Positions 51,675-59,092 of a stretch of 64,000 nt of DNA are shown in pieces (the first letter of the stretch is position 1; every line of letters starts with the position of its first letter). Below the pieces are notes generated by a model. It was not told the origin of the DNA. It saw nothing but the letters and a program-made list of their open reading frames with translations, and did not search any database. The stretch comes from Thermobispora bispora DSM 43833 (GTDB taxonomy: Bacteria; Actinomycetota; Actinomycetes; Streptosporangiales; Streptosporangiaceae). The translations under genes were made by a program, and so were the position numbers. The stretch spans positions 868,001 to 932,000 of the forward strand of contig NC_014165.1 of NCBI RefSeq assembly GCF_000092645.1. The letters are read 5' to 3'.

Positions 51675-52601
51675 GTGCACCTGGCCTCGGGGACCAGACC
51701 CCCGGGTGAGACGGCCCGGGCCGGAGGCGGCTTCGGCGCGGTGGCCGCCGGGCTGCTGCGCGCCTGCCGCCCCCGGCAGTGGCTGAAGAACGGGTTCGTG
51801 CTGGCCGCGCCGGCTGCCGCGGGGGTGCTCACCACCGCCGACGGCCTGCGCGGCTCGCTCATCGCCGTCGCCGCGTTCTGCTGCGCGGCGAGCGGCACGT
51901 ACCTGTTCAACGACGCGGCCGACGTGGCCGCCGACCGGCTCCACCCCCGCAAGCGGCTGCGGCCGATCGCGGCGGGGATCGTGCCGGTCCGGCTCGCCAG
52001 GATCGCCGGGACCGTCCTGCTCGTGCTCGGCGTGCTCATCGCGCTCGCCGCGGGCTGGCGGCTCGCCCTGGTGGTCGCCTGCTACCTGGCGCTCACCTTC
52101 GCCTACACCCACTGGCTCAAGCACCAGCCGGTCGTCGACCTCGTCGCCGTCGCCGCCTGCCAGGTGGTCCGCGCCTTCGCGGGAGCGGTCGCGGTCGGCG
52201 TCCCGGTGACCGGGTGGTTCCTCGTGGTGGTGTCGCTGGGGTCGCTCCTCCTGGTCGCCGGGAAGCGCGACGCCGAGCTCCGCGCGCAGAACGGCGGCGA
52301 GGTCACCCGGGCCACGCTCGCCGTCTACACCCCGGGCTACCTCGCCCACGTCCGCGCCATGTCCGCCGGCGCGGTGATCGTCACCTACGGCCTGTGGGCC
52401 CTCCAGGAGCACACCGGCACCGCGCAGGCGTTCCTCGCGGCGAGCCTCGTGCCCTTCGTCCTCATGGTCCTGCGGCATGCTCTTCTGGTGGAACGGGGCC
52501 AGGGCGAGGAACCGGAGGAGCTCGTCCTCCGGGACCGCCCGCTCCAGGTCTTCACCGCCATGACCCTGCTCCTGCTCGTTCTCGGGATCTATCTGCCATG
52601 A
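51675..52601 (+). CDS. ubiA: Decaprenyl-phosphate phosphoribosyltransferase (DPPR synthase, UbiA family)
   Basis: The first committed enzyme of decaprenyl-phospho-arabinose synthesis, transferring phosphoribose from PRPP to decaprenyl phosphate (Rv3806c in M. tuberculosis). The 308-residue UbiA-fold membrane protein has about nine helices and the two Mg/substrate motifs: NDAADVAADRLHPRKRLRP (the NDxxDxxxD of DPPR synthases, with the HPxKR signature) and YTHWLKHQPVVDLVAVAAC. These separate it from quinone prenyltransferases. GTG 51675 has GGAGGG 7 nt ahead. Its TGA overlaps the ATG of dprE1 (ATGA, 52598-52601), so the two are translationally coupled. Confidence 0.95.
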   Translation: MHLASGTRPPGETARAGGGFGAVAAGLLRACRPRQWLKNGFVLAAPAAAGVLTTADGLRGSLIAVAAFCCAASGTYLFNDAADVAADRLHPRKRLRPIAAGIVPVRLARIAGTVLLVLGVLIALAAGWRLALVVACYLALTFAYTHWLKHQPVVDLVAVAACQVVRAFAGAVAVGVPVTGWFLVVVSLGSLLLVAGKRDAELRAQNGGEVTRATLAVYTPGYLAHVRAMSAGAVIVTYGLWALQEHTGTAQAFLAASLVPFVLMVLRHALLVERGQGEEPEELVLRDRPLQVFTAMTLLLLVLGIYLP

Positions 52602-53962
52602 CGCTGCTCACCGGGTGGGGACGGACCGCGCCGACGCCGGCCACGGTGCGGCGGCCGCGCTCGGCCGAGGAGGTCGCCGAGCAGCTCCGGGCGGCCGGGC
52701 CGCGCGGCGTGGTCGCGCGCGGCCTGGGCCGGGCGTACGGCGACGCGGCGCAGAACGCGGGCGGGCTGGTGCTCGACTGCACGGGGCTCGCGCCCACGTG
52801 GTCGCACGACCCCGCGACCGGCCTGGTGACCGCGTCGGCCGGGCTCAGCCTCCACGAGCTCATGCTGGAGCTGGTCCCGCGCGGCTGGTTCGTCCCGGTC
52901 ACGCCCGGCACCCGGTACGTCACCGTGGGCGGGGCGATCGCCGCCGACGTCCACGGCAAGAACCACCACGTCGACTCGTCCTTCGGGGCCCACCTCCGCA
53001 CGCTCACCCTGGTCACCGCGGACGGCACGCGGCACGTGCTCGGCCCGGGCGACGACCTGTTCTGGGCCACCGTGGGCGGGATGGGCCTCACCGGCGTGAT
53101 CGTCGAGGCGTCGTTCCAGTGCATCCCCATCGAGACCGCGTGGATGGTGGTGGACGTGGAGCGGACGCGCGACCTCGACGAGACCCTCGAGGCGATGACG
53201 GCGCGGGACCGCGGCCACCGCTACACCGTGGCCTGGATCGACCTGCTCGCCCGGGGGCGCGCCATGGGCCGGAGCGTCATCACCAGCGGCGAGCACGCCC
53301 GGCTGGAGGACCTGCCCGCCCGGCTGCGCCGCGACCCGCTCGCCTTCCACCCCCGCCCCCGGCTCGCCGCGCCGGGCTGGGTGCCGGGCGGCCTGCTCAA
53401 CCGTGCGACGATCCGCGCGTTCAACGCGGTCTGGTACGGCAAGGCGCCCGCCCGCCGCAAGCGCGTGGTGCAGGGGATCGCGTCCTTCTTCCACCCGCTC
53501 GACGGGGTGGAGGGCTGGAACCGGCTCTACGGCCCGCGCGGGTTCATCCAGTACCAGTTCGTGGTGCCGTTCGGCGCGGAGGAGACGCTGCGCCGGGTGG
53601 TGGCCGCCCTCTCCGCCGAGCGGGTGCCCTCGTTCCTCACCGTGCTCAAGCGGCTCGGCCCGGGGACGAATGGGATGCTCTCCTTCCCGATGCCGGGGTG
53701 GACGCTGGCGCTCGACATCCCGGCCGGGCTGCCCGGGCTCGCCGGGCTGCTGCGGAGGTTCGACACCTGGGTGGCCGAGGCGGGCGGCCGGCTCTACCTG
53801 GCGAAGGACTCCCGCATGCCGGCCGAGATGCTGGCCGCCACCTACCCGCGGCTGGGGGAGTGGTTGGCGATCAAGCGGCGGGTGGACCCGGAGGGCCGGT
53901 TCACCTCCGATCTGGCCCGGAGGCTCGGGCTCTGCGACGGCACGGCGGCGGAAAGGTCATGA
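52598..53962 (+). CDS. dprE1: Decaprenylphosphoryl-ribose 2'-oxidase DprE1
   Basis: The FAD oxidase that with DprE2 epimerises decaprenyl-phospho-ribose to arabinose at the periplasmic face of the membrane. The 454-residue protein has the FAD domain (GLGRAYGDAAQNAGG, GGAIAADVHGKNHHVDSSFG) and the C-terminal substrate domain (TVLKRLGPGTNGMLSFPMPG, RLYLAKDSRMPAEM). The catalytic Lys (Lys418 of M. tuberculosis) is Lys403 here. The residue equal to Cys387, the covalent benzothiazinone target, is Ala371 (GWTLALDIP against GWNICVDFP). It overlaps ubiA and dprE2 by 4 bases each. Confidence 0.94.
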   Translation: MTLLTGWGRTAPTPATVRRPRSAEEVAEQLRAAGPRGVVARGLGRAYGDAAQNAGGLVLDCTGLAPTWSHDPATGLVTASAGLSLHELMLELVPRGWFVPVTPGTRYVTVGGAIAADVHGKNHHVDSSFGAHLRTLTLVTADGTRHVLGPGDDLFWATVGGMGLTGVIVEASFQCIPIETAWMVVDVERTRDLDETLEAMTARDRGHRYTVAWIDLLARGRAMGRSVITSGEHARLEDLPARLRRDPLAFHPRPRLAAPGWVPGGLLNRATIRAFNAVWYGKAPARRKRVVQGIASFFHPLDGVEGWNRLYGPRGFIQYQFVVPFGAEETLRRVVAALSAERVPSFLTVLKRLGPGTNGMLSFPMPGWTLALDIPAGLPGLAGLLRRFDTWVAEAGGRLYLAKDSRMPAEMLAATYPRLGEWLAIKRRVDPEGRFTSDLARRLGLCDGTAAERS

Positions 53963-54708
53963 GGAACGCACTCGGCTCGGTGGACTCGGTGCTCCTGCTC
54001 GGCGGGCGGAGCGAGATCGGCCTCGCCATCGTCGAGCGGCTGGTCAGGAACGGGGCCCGGAAGGTCATGCTCGCGGCGCGCGGCGGCACGGCCCCGGCGG
54101 AGCGGCTGCGCGCGCTCGGCGCCGAGGTGCACGTCGCCGAGTTCGACGCGGCCCGGCCGGAGACCCACCCGGCCCTGATCGACGAGGCGGTCGCCAGGCT
54201 GGGCGACCTGGACGTGGTGATCCCGGCGTTCGGCGTGCTCGGCGACCAGGCCCGCTACGAGGAGGACCCGGTCGCCGCGGCCCGGGACGTCGCGGTCAAC
54301 TTCGGCGGGCACGTCTCGGTCGGCCTCGCCGCCGCCCGGCGGCTGCGGGAGCAGGGCCACGGCACGCTCGTGGTGCTCTCCTCCGTGGCCGGCGTGCGGG
54401 TGCGCAAGGCGAACTTCGTGTACGGCTCGGCCAAGGCCGGGCTCGACGGGTTCGCCCGCGGGCTCGCCGACTCCCTGCACGGCACCGGGGTGCGGGTGCT
54501 CATCGTCCGGCCGGGGTTCGTGATCGGGCGGATGACCCAGGGCATGACGCCGGCGCCGTTCAGCGTGACCGTGGACACCGTGGCCGACGCCGTGGTCGGC
54601 GCGATCGCCTCCGGCCGGCGGACGGTGTGGGTGCCGGCCGTGCTCGGCCCGATCTTCACGGTGATGCGGCACCTGCCGGGATGGGCCTGGCGCCGCCTGC
54701 CCCGGTGA
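53959..54708 (+). CDS. dprE2: Decaprenylphosphoryl-2-keto-arabinose reductase DprE2
   Basis: The NADH-dependent partner that reduces the keto sugar made by DprE1, finishing the epimerisation to decaprenyl-phospho-arabinose. A 249-residue short-chain dehydrogenase: cofactor loop LLGGRSEIGLAI (~13-24), the DprE2-type VVIPAFGVLGDQ, catalytic Ser141/142 (VLSSVAGVRVRK), Tyr155 and Lys159 (FVYGSAKAGLDG) and the family end RPGFVIGRMTQGM. Its ATG overlaps the dprE1 stop (ATGA, 53959-53962), so the pair is coupled, as in mycobacteria. It is the last gene of the envelope locus. Confidence 0.95.
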   Translation: MRNALGSVDSVLLLGGRSEIGLAIVERLVRNGARKVMLAARGGTAPAERLRALGAEVHVAEFDAARPETHPALIDEAVARLGDLDVVIPAFGVLGDQARYEEDPVAAARDVAVNFGGHVSVGLAAARRLREQGHGTLVVLSSVAGVRVRKANFVYGSAKAGLDGFARGLADSLHGTGVRVLIVRPGFVIGRMTQGMTPAPFSVTVDTVADAVVGAIASGRRTVWVPAVLGPIFTVMRHLPGWAWRRLPR

Positions 54709-54780
54709 CGGACGGCCGCCGGCCGGGCCGGGAACCGGGGATCCCGGCCCGCGGGACCGGTGCGCCGCCTCCGTGACGCC

Positions 54781-55980
54781 TCATCCGGTGACCAGGGTGA
54801 GGCCGTAGGCGGAGAGGATCTCGTTCACCGGCTGGATGTAGGACGTCCCGCCGCGGACGCAGTCGCCCGACCCGCCGGAGAGGACCCCTTGGGCCTGATT
54901 GCCCGCGACGACCGGACCGCCGGAGTCCCCGGGCTCGGCGCAGATGTCGGTCCTGATCAGCTCGTGCACGGTGCCCTGCGAGTAGTGCACGCTCACGCCG
55001 AGCTGCCGGATCGTGCCGCAGCGCCAGCCGGAGGTCGCCCCGGCCCGGCAGACCGCGGCGCCCACGAGCGCGGGCCGCGACCCGCGCACGGTGAGCAGCC
55101 CGGTGCCCGTGACCACCCACGGCCGGGCCACCCAGTTCTCGTTCACCGCGACCCAGGCGTGGTCGTCGCCGGGGAACGACCAGCCCTGGAAGGTGCCCTG
55201 GCGCACGCGGTTGGGGCCGGTCGTGGTGGCGCCCGCCGTGGCGCAGTGGCCGGCGGTCACGAACCCGCTCGTGCCGCCGCGCCGTACCGAGAAGCCGACC
55301 GAGCAGCGGATCGAGCCGCCGCCGAGGTAGAAGGGGTCGCCTCCGCGCAGGTCGTACCGGAGGGGGAGCGGCCGTTCCCCAATGAGGGGGCGCGGCCGTT
55401 CGCCCGACCGCACCACCCGGACCGCCCGGGGGTCGGCGCCGCTGCGGGCGACGAACGCCTCGGCCCGCGCCGGGTCCGCGGCGTGCACCGTGACGAGGTT
55501 GCGCCGCACGTCCACGTACCAGAGGGGGGTGGCGGCCGGTGCGCGATCGGCCGCCGCCCGGTCGAGCGCCCGCTTGGCCGCGGTGAGCTCGGCGAGCGAC
55601 CGGCGGACGATCACCGGGTGGGCGCCCTCGGCCCGGATCACGCCGGCCTGGCCGGCGTCGGTGGTGGCGACCATCAGGTGCTCCGCGGTGTCGCCGGTGA
55701 CCCAGGCACCGGCGAACGCGCCTCCGAGCCGCGCGCGCAGCCTCGCCTCGATCTCGGCGGCCCGGGATTCGTTGGCGAGCCGTGCCGCGGCCTGCTCGGC
55801 CGTGAGGCCGAGATCACGCTGCATGGCCTCGACCACGGTGGCCGCCGGGTCGAGCCCGGGGACGGGCGCCGTCTCCGGGCCGGGGGCGGTGGGAAGCCCG
55901 GCCCGGGCCGGTACGGTGAACAGGGCGAGCGCGCACGCGGCGAGGCCACATGCGAAAGCGGCCGTGCGTCGGATGACCAT
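54781..55980 (-). CDS. Secreted streptogrisin-like S1 protease with propeptide
   Basis: A 399-residue extracellular chymotrypsin-fold protease made as a pre-pro-enzyme. Signal ~1-27 (VPARA), a pro-domain of ~180 residues (Alpha-lytic/streptogrisin type, LGLTAEQAAARLANESRAA) and a mature domain from about 208. The triad is His245 (TAGHC), Asp273 (GDDHAWV) and Ser353 (PGDSGGPVV); the paired cysteines C226/C246, C311/C321 and C347/C374 fit the usual disulfides. ATG 55980 has AAGGAGG 3-4 nt ahead. It may help digest extracellular protein. Its promoter must lie in the ~310-base region upstream. Confidence 0.95.
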   Translation of the reverse strand: MVIRRTAAFACGLAACALALFTVPARAGLPTAPGPETAPVPGLDPAATVVEAMQRDLGLTAEQAAARLANESRAAEIEARLRARLGGAFAGAWVTGDTAEHLMVATTDAGQAGVIRAEGAHPVIVRRSLAELTAAKRALDRAAADRAPAATPLWYVDVRRNLVTVHAADPARAEAFVARSGADPRAVRVVRSGERPRPLIGERPLPLRYDLRGGDPFYLGGGSIRCSVGFSVRRGGTSGFVTAGHCATAGATTTGPNRVRQGTFQGWSFPGDDHAWVAVNENWVARPWVVTGTGLLTVRGSRPALVGAAVCRAGATSGWRCGTIRQLGVSVHYSQGTVHELIRTDICAEPGDSGGPVVAGNQAQGVLSGGSGDCVRGGTSYIQPVNEILSAYGLTLVTG

Positions 55981-56291
55981 CGACCTCCTTGCCGTCGGGT
56001 GCGGTCACCGTAACGGCCGCCCTCCGGCGGGCGGGGTGAGCCACCCGCCCACATCACGGAGTCATGACAGGGCGCCGACGCCGCCATTGGCCGCCGGTGA
56101 CCCGGCGATGGCCATCGACCGCGGCCGTCCGCCCGCGCCGGCCGGGCCGGGGATCATTTGATTTGTGAAATCCGCGCGGCGCGGAAGGTGAATTCGATAA
56201 AGCGGCGGCCGGGCATTTCCGGGATCACGCGCGCGGGCCTACCCGCGGGTAGGGGTGGCCCGGGAAAACGCCAGGTTAGAACGTGTTGCAG
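55981..56291. other. Promoter region of the S1 protease
   Basis: About 310 bases between the protease and the lysR gene, both on the minus strand. No gene. A KstR-like dyad (56277-56290) sits right after the lysR stop. Confidence 0.55.
56277..56290. promoter_or_regulatory. KstR-type dyad downstream of lysR
   Basis: TAGAACGTGTTGCA is an exact fit to the KstR core TNNAACNNGTTNNA. The site is at the 3' end of lysR, ~300 bases before the protease start, so its meaning is uncertain. Confidence 0.35.
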
Positions 56292-57158
56292 TCAGCCGCC
56301 GAGGAGCGCGGTGAGCAACGCGGCGGTCGGCGGTGGATCGGGAGGCTCCCCGTACGTCGCGGCGAAGACCCGCCGGGTCGACCCGGGCAGCGGCACGGTG
56401 CGGATCCCGGGGTGGCGATGGGCGGTGAGGGCGAGCTCGGGCAGCACCGCCACCCCGAGCCCGGCGGCCACCATCGCCTGCACCGCGACGTAGTCGTCGG
56501 TGGTGAACGAGACGCGCGGCTCGAACCCCGCCTCCGCGCAGAGCCGGAGCAGGTGCGCGCGGCAGCGCTCGCAGCCGGCGATCCAGCGCGAGCCGGCGTG
56601 GCCCGCCAGGGTCTCGGCGCCGGGCTCCGCGGCGGGCAGCACGAGGAATCCCGGCTCGTCGAAGAGGTGGGTCAGCCGGACCCCCTCCTCGTCCGGCTCG
56701 GCCTCGCCGTACCGGAAGAGCACGGCGACGTCGACCTGCCCGGCCCGGAGCATGCGGAGCGCCTCCGGCGGCTCGGCCTCGGTGAAGCACAGCTCCAGCC
56801 CCGGGTGCCGCTCGGCGAGCCGGACCGCCGCGGTGGGCACGAACGTGCCGAGGGCGGAGGGGAACGCGGCGAGCCGGACCCGGCCGGAGCGCAGCCCGAC
56901 GTACGCGGCGAGCTCGGCGGAGGCCGACTCGATCCGCCCGAGGATCTCCTCGGCCCGCTCGGCGAGCAGGCGGCCCGCCTCGGTGAGCCGGATGCCGCGG
57001 CCCACCCGCTGGATCAGCTTCGCCCCGGTCTCCGCCTCCAGCCGGGCGAGGTGGTGGCTCACCGCCGGCTGGGAGTAGTGCAGTTCCTGGGCCGCGGCCG
57101 TGACGGAGCCGGTCCGCGCCACGGCGACGAGCACGCGAAGCCGCATCGGGTCGAGCAT
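56292..57158 (-). CDS. LysR-family transcriptional regulator
   Basis: A 288-residue LysR regulator: N-terminal winged helix (MLDPMRLRVLVAVARTGSVT, AAAQELHYSQPAVSHHLARL) and a C-terminal inducer-binding domain (~88-288; VRLAAFPSALGTFVPTAAVR, then GLGVAVLPELALTAHRHPG). ATG 57158 is the start. It is divergent from the dehydratase-like gene across 84 AT-rich bases (CAACTTATCAACGCTATTTA), the typical arrangement for a LysR protein controlling its neighbour, so the ligand may be an amino or hydroxyamino acid. Confidence 0.94.
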   Translation of the reverse strand: MLDPMRLRVLVAVARTGSVTAAAQELHYSQPAVSHHLARLEAETGAKLIQRVGRGIRLTEAGRLLAERAEEILGRIESASAELAAYVGLRSGRVRLAAFPSALGTFVPTAAVRLAERHPGLELCFTEAEPPEALRMLRAGQVDVAVLFRYGEAEPDEEGVRLTHLFDEPGFLVLPAAEPGAETLAGHAGSRWIAGCERCRAHLLRLCAEAGFEPRVSFTTDDYVAVQAMVAAGLGVAVLPELALTAHRHPGIRTVPLPGSTRRVFAATYGEPPDPPPTAALLTALLGG

Positions 57159-57242
57159 GACCTCAACTTATCAACGCTATTTATGGGTTATCCGGAAAAT
57201 TTCAGTTGGACCTATCATGATCCGGCGCGCCAGGCTGGGCGT

Positions 57243-58190
57243 ATGGCGGATATCCAGGACATCCTGACGGCGCGGCGGCGGCTGATCGCCCGGCACCTGC
57301 CCGAGACCCCCATGTGGTCCTATCCGGTGCTCAACGCCACGGTGGGGGCGGAGGTCTACGTCAAGCACGAGAACGTCCAGCCCACCGGGGCCTTCAAGGT
57401 CCGGGGCGGGATCAACCTCCTCGCCCGGATGGACGACCGGTCCCGCGGGGTGCTCACCTACTCGACCGGCAACCACGCCCAGTCGATCGCGTACGCCGCC
57501 CGGCTGTACGGCGTGCCGTGCTCGATCGTGATGCCGGAGAACCCGAACCCGGTCAAGGTGGCGGCGCTCAAGGCCCTCGGCGCCACCGTGGAGATCGGCG
57601 GCGCGACCATGGTCGAGGCGGCGGAGCACGCCCGGGAGCTCGCCGGCCGGACCGGGATGCGCCTGATCAGCCCCGGGGACGAGCCCGAGCTCATCATGGG
57701 CGTGGCCACCCTCTACTTCGAGATCCTCACCGCGCAGCCCGACCTCGACGCGATCTTCGTGCCGGTGGGCAGCGGCAGCGGCGCGGCCGCCGCCTGCCTG
57801 GTCTCCCGGCTCCTCGCCCCGGCCTGCCGGGTGATCGCCGTGCAGTCGTCCGCCGCGCCGGCCGCCCACGACTCCTGGCGGCTCGGCGAGCTGGTGAGCC
57901 GGCCGATCAAGACCTGCGTGGAAGGGCTCGCCACCGGGTGCGGCTTCGAGCTGCCGCAGTCGATCATGCGCGACGGCCTCGCCGACTTCGTGCTCGTCAC
58001 CGACGAGGAGATCGCCCGGGCCCAGCGGACGCTCCTGGAGGACGCGCACACCCTGGCGGAGGGGGCGGGTGCCGCGGCGCTCGCCGGCCTGCTCGCCCGG
58101 CGGGAGGAGTTCGCGGGCCGGAAGGTCGCGGTCGTCTGCACCGGTGGCAACGCCGGATCCGCCGAGCTCGGCCGCGTGCTCGCCGCCTGA
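57243..58190 (+). CDS. PLP-dependent threonine/serine dehydratase-like enzyme
   Basis: A 315-residue fold-type II PLP enzyme of the threonine dehydratase / serine racemase / threo-3-hydroxyaspartate dehydratase group. The PLP Lys is in PTGAFKVRGG, the cofactor-phosphate loop reads VPVGSGSGAAAACL, and STGNHAQSIAYAARLYG and VMPENPNPVKVAALKALGA are typical. It has no C-terminal regulatory (ACT) domain, so it is a catabolic or racemase type. Which substrate is used (threonine, serine, hydroxyaspartate) cannot be read off. ATG 57243 lies 84 bases from lysR and is probably its target. Confidence 0.9.
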   Translation: MADIQDILTARRRLIARHLPETPMWSYPVLNATVGAEVYVKHENVQPTGAFKVRGGINLLARMDDRSRGVLTYSTGNHAQSIAYAARLYGVPCSIVMPENPNPVKVAALKALGATVEIGGATMVEAAEHARELAGRTGMRLISPGDEPELIMGVATLYFEILTAQPDLDAIFVPVGSGSGAAAACLVSRLLAPACRVIAVQSSAAPAAHDSWRLGELVSRPIKTCVEGLATGCGFELPQSIMRDGLADFVLVTDEEIARAQRTLLEDAHTLAEGAGAAALAGLLARREEFAGRKVAVVCTGGNAGSAELGRVLAA

Positions 58191-58336
58191 CCGCCGGCCG
58201 TTCCGCGGCCGCGCGTGCGCGGGCGGTGGCGGAGCAGGACGCCCCCGGGGCGGCTGAGGCTCGCGGCCGCGCGTGCGCGGGAACGGTGTGCGTGCGCTCC
58301 GCTCCCGGGCGCGGCGCGGGGAGCGGAGCGCAGGGG

Positions 58337-59080
58337 TCACGGGCCGAGCTCGCCGCGCGTGGCCTCCTCGATCTCGCGGAGGCTCTCCCGGGTGAGCTCC
58401 AGCTCGGTGGTGAGCTCGTCGAGCACCCGCAGGCCGTCCGTCTCGGCCGAGGTGGCCGCGAGCGCCGAGAGCTCCACCGCCCGGGCCACCAGCCCCTCCA
58501 GGGTGATCGCCCCCGACTCGAGCCGGGCGAGCAGCCGCTGCCGGGTCCCGGACAGCCGGTCATAGGCCTGCTGCTGGGCCTCGACCGCGGCGAGCGACCG
58601 GTCGAGCTCCGCCACCACCTCCGGACCGGCCGCCTCCCGGGCGGCGGTGAGCCGTTCCCGCTCGCGCCGGAGGAAGCCGGGGTCGAACCGGGCGAGCGCC
58701 GCGCCGGTGACCGAGGCGTGCCCGGCGAGCCGCCGGAGCGCCGCCACCGTGTCGTCCACCTGCGGGCGCATCGCCGCGATCCGGTCGAGCAGGAGCCGCC
58801 CGCGCATCGACTCGGTGAGCTCGGCGAACGAGGCGGCGGCCCGTTCGGCGCGGCGCAGCCACGCCTCCTCGGCGCTGCCCTTGGCCACCTGCGGCCCCGC
58901 GGCCCGGACCTCTTCGCCGGCCGACTGCCAGGCCGCGGCGAACGCCTTGGCCAGCCAGACCACGACCCCGACGGCGGCGGCGCCCGCCGGCGGCACGTCC
59001 ACCGCCCACGCGGCGCCGCCCGCGGCCGCGCCGAGCAGGACTCCCCAGGGGTCGCGCAGTTCCTCGGTGAAGCGGGACAC
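58337..59080 (-). CDS. Membrane/coiled-coil protein, partner of the VWA gene
   Basis: A 247-residue protein with two short hydrophobic helices near the start (~13-52, WGVLLGAAAGGAAWAVDVPP and GAAAVGVVVWLAKAFAAAW), then long charged helices (~70-240) rich in Glu, Arg, Ala and Leu that look like coiled coil (LDRSLAAVEAQQQAYDRL, LTTELELTRESLREIEEATR). No known motif. GTG 59080 lies 12 bases after the VWA gene's stop with GGGAGAGG ahead, so the two are co-transcribed. It probably works in the same complex as the VWA protein. Function unknown. Confidence 0.78.
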   Translation of the reverse strand: MSRFTEELRDPWGVLLGAAAGGAAWAVDVPPAGAAAVGVVVWLAKAFAAAWQSAGEEVRAAGPQVAKGSAEEAWLRRAERAAASFAELTESMRGRLLLDRIAAMRPQVDDTVAALRRLAGHASVTGAALARFDPGFLRRERERLTAAREAAGPEVVAELDRSLAAVEAQQQAYDRLSGTRQRLLARLESGAITLEGLVARAVELSALAATSAETDGLRVLDELTTELELTRESLREIEEATRGELGP

Positions 59081-59092
59081 GGCCTCTCCCGG

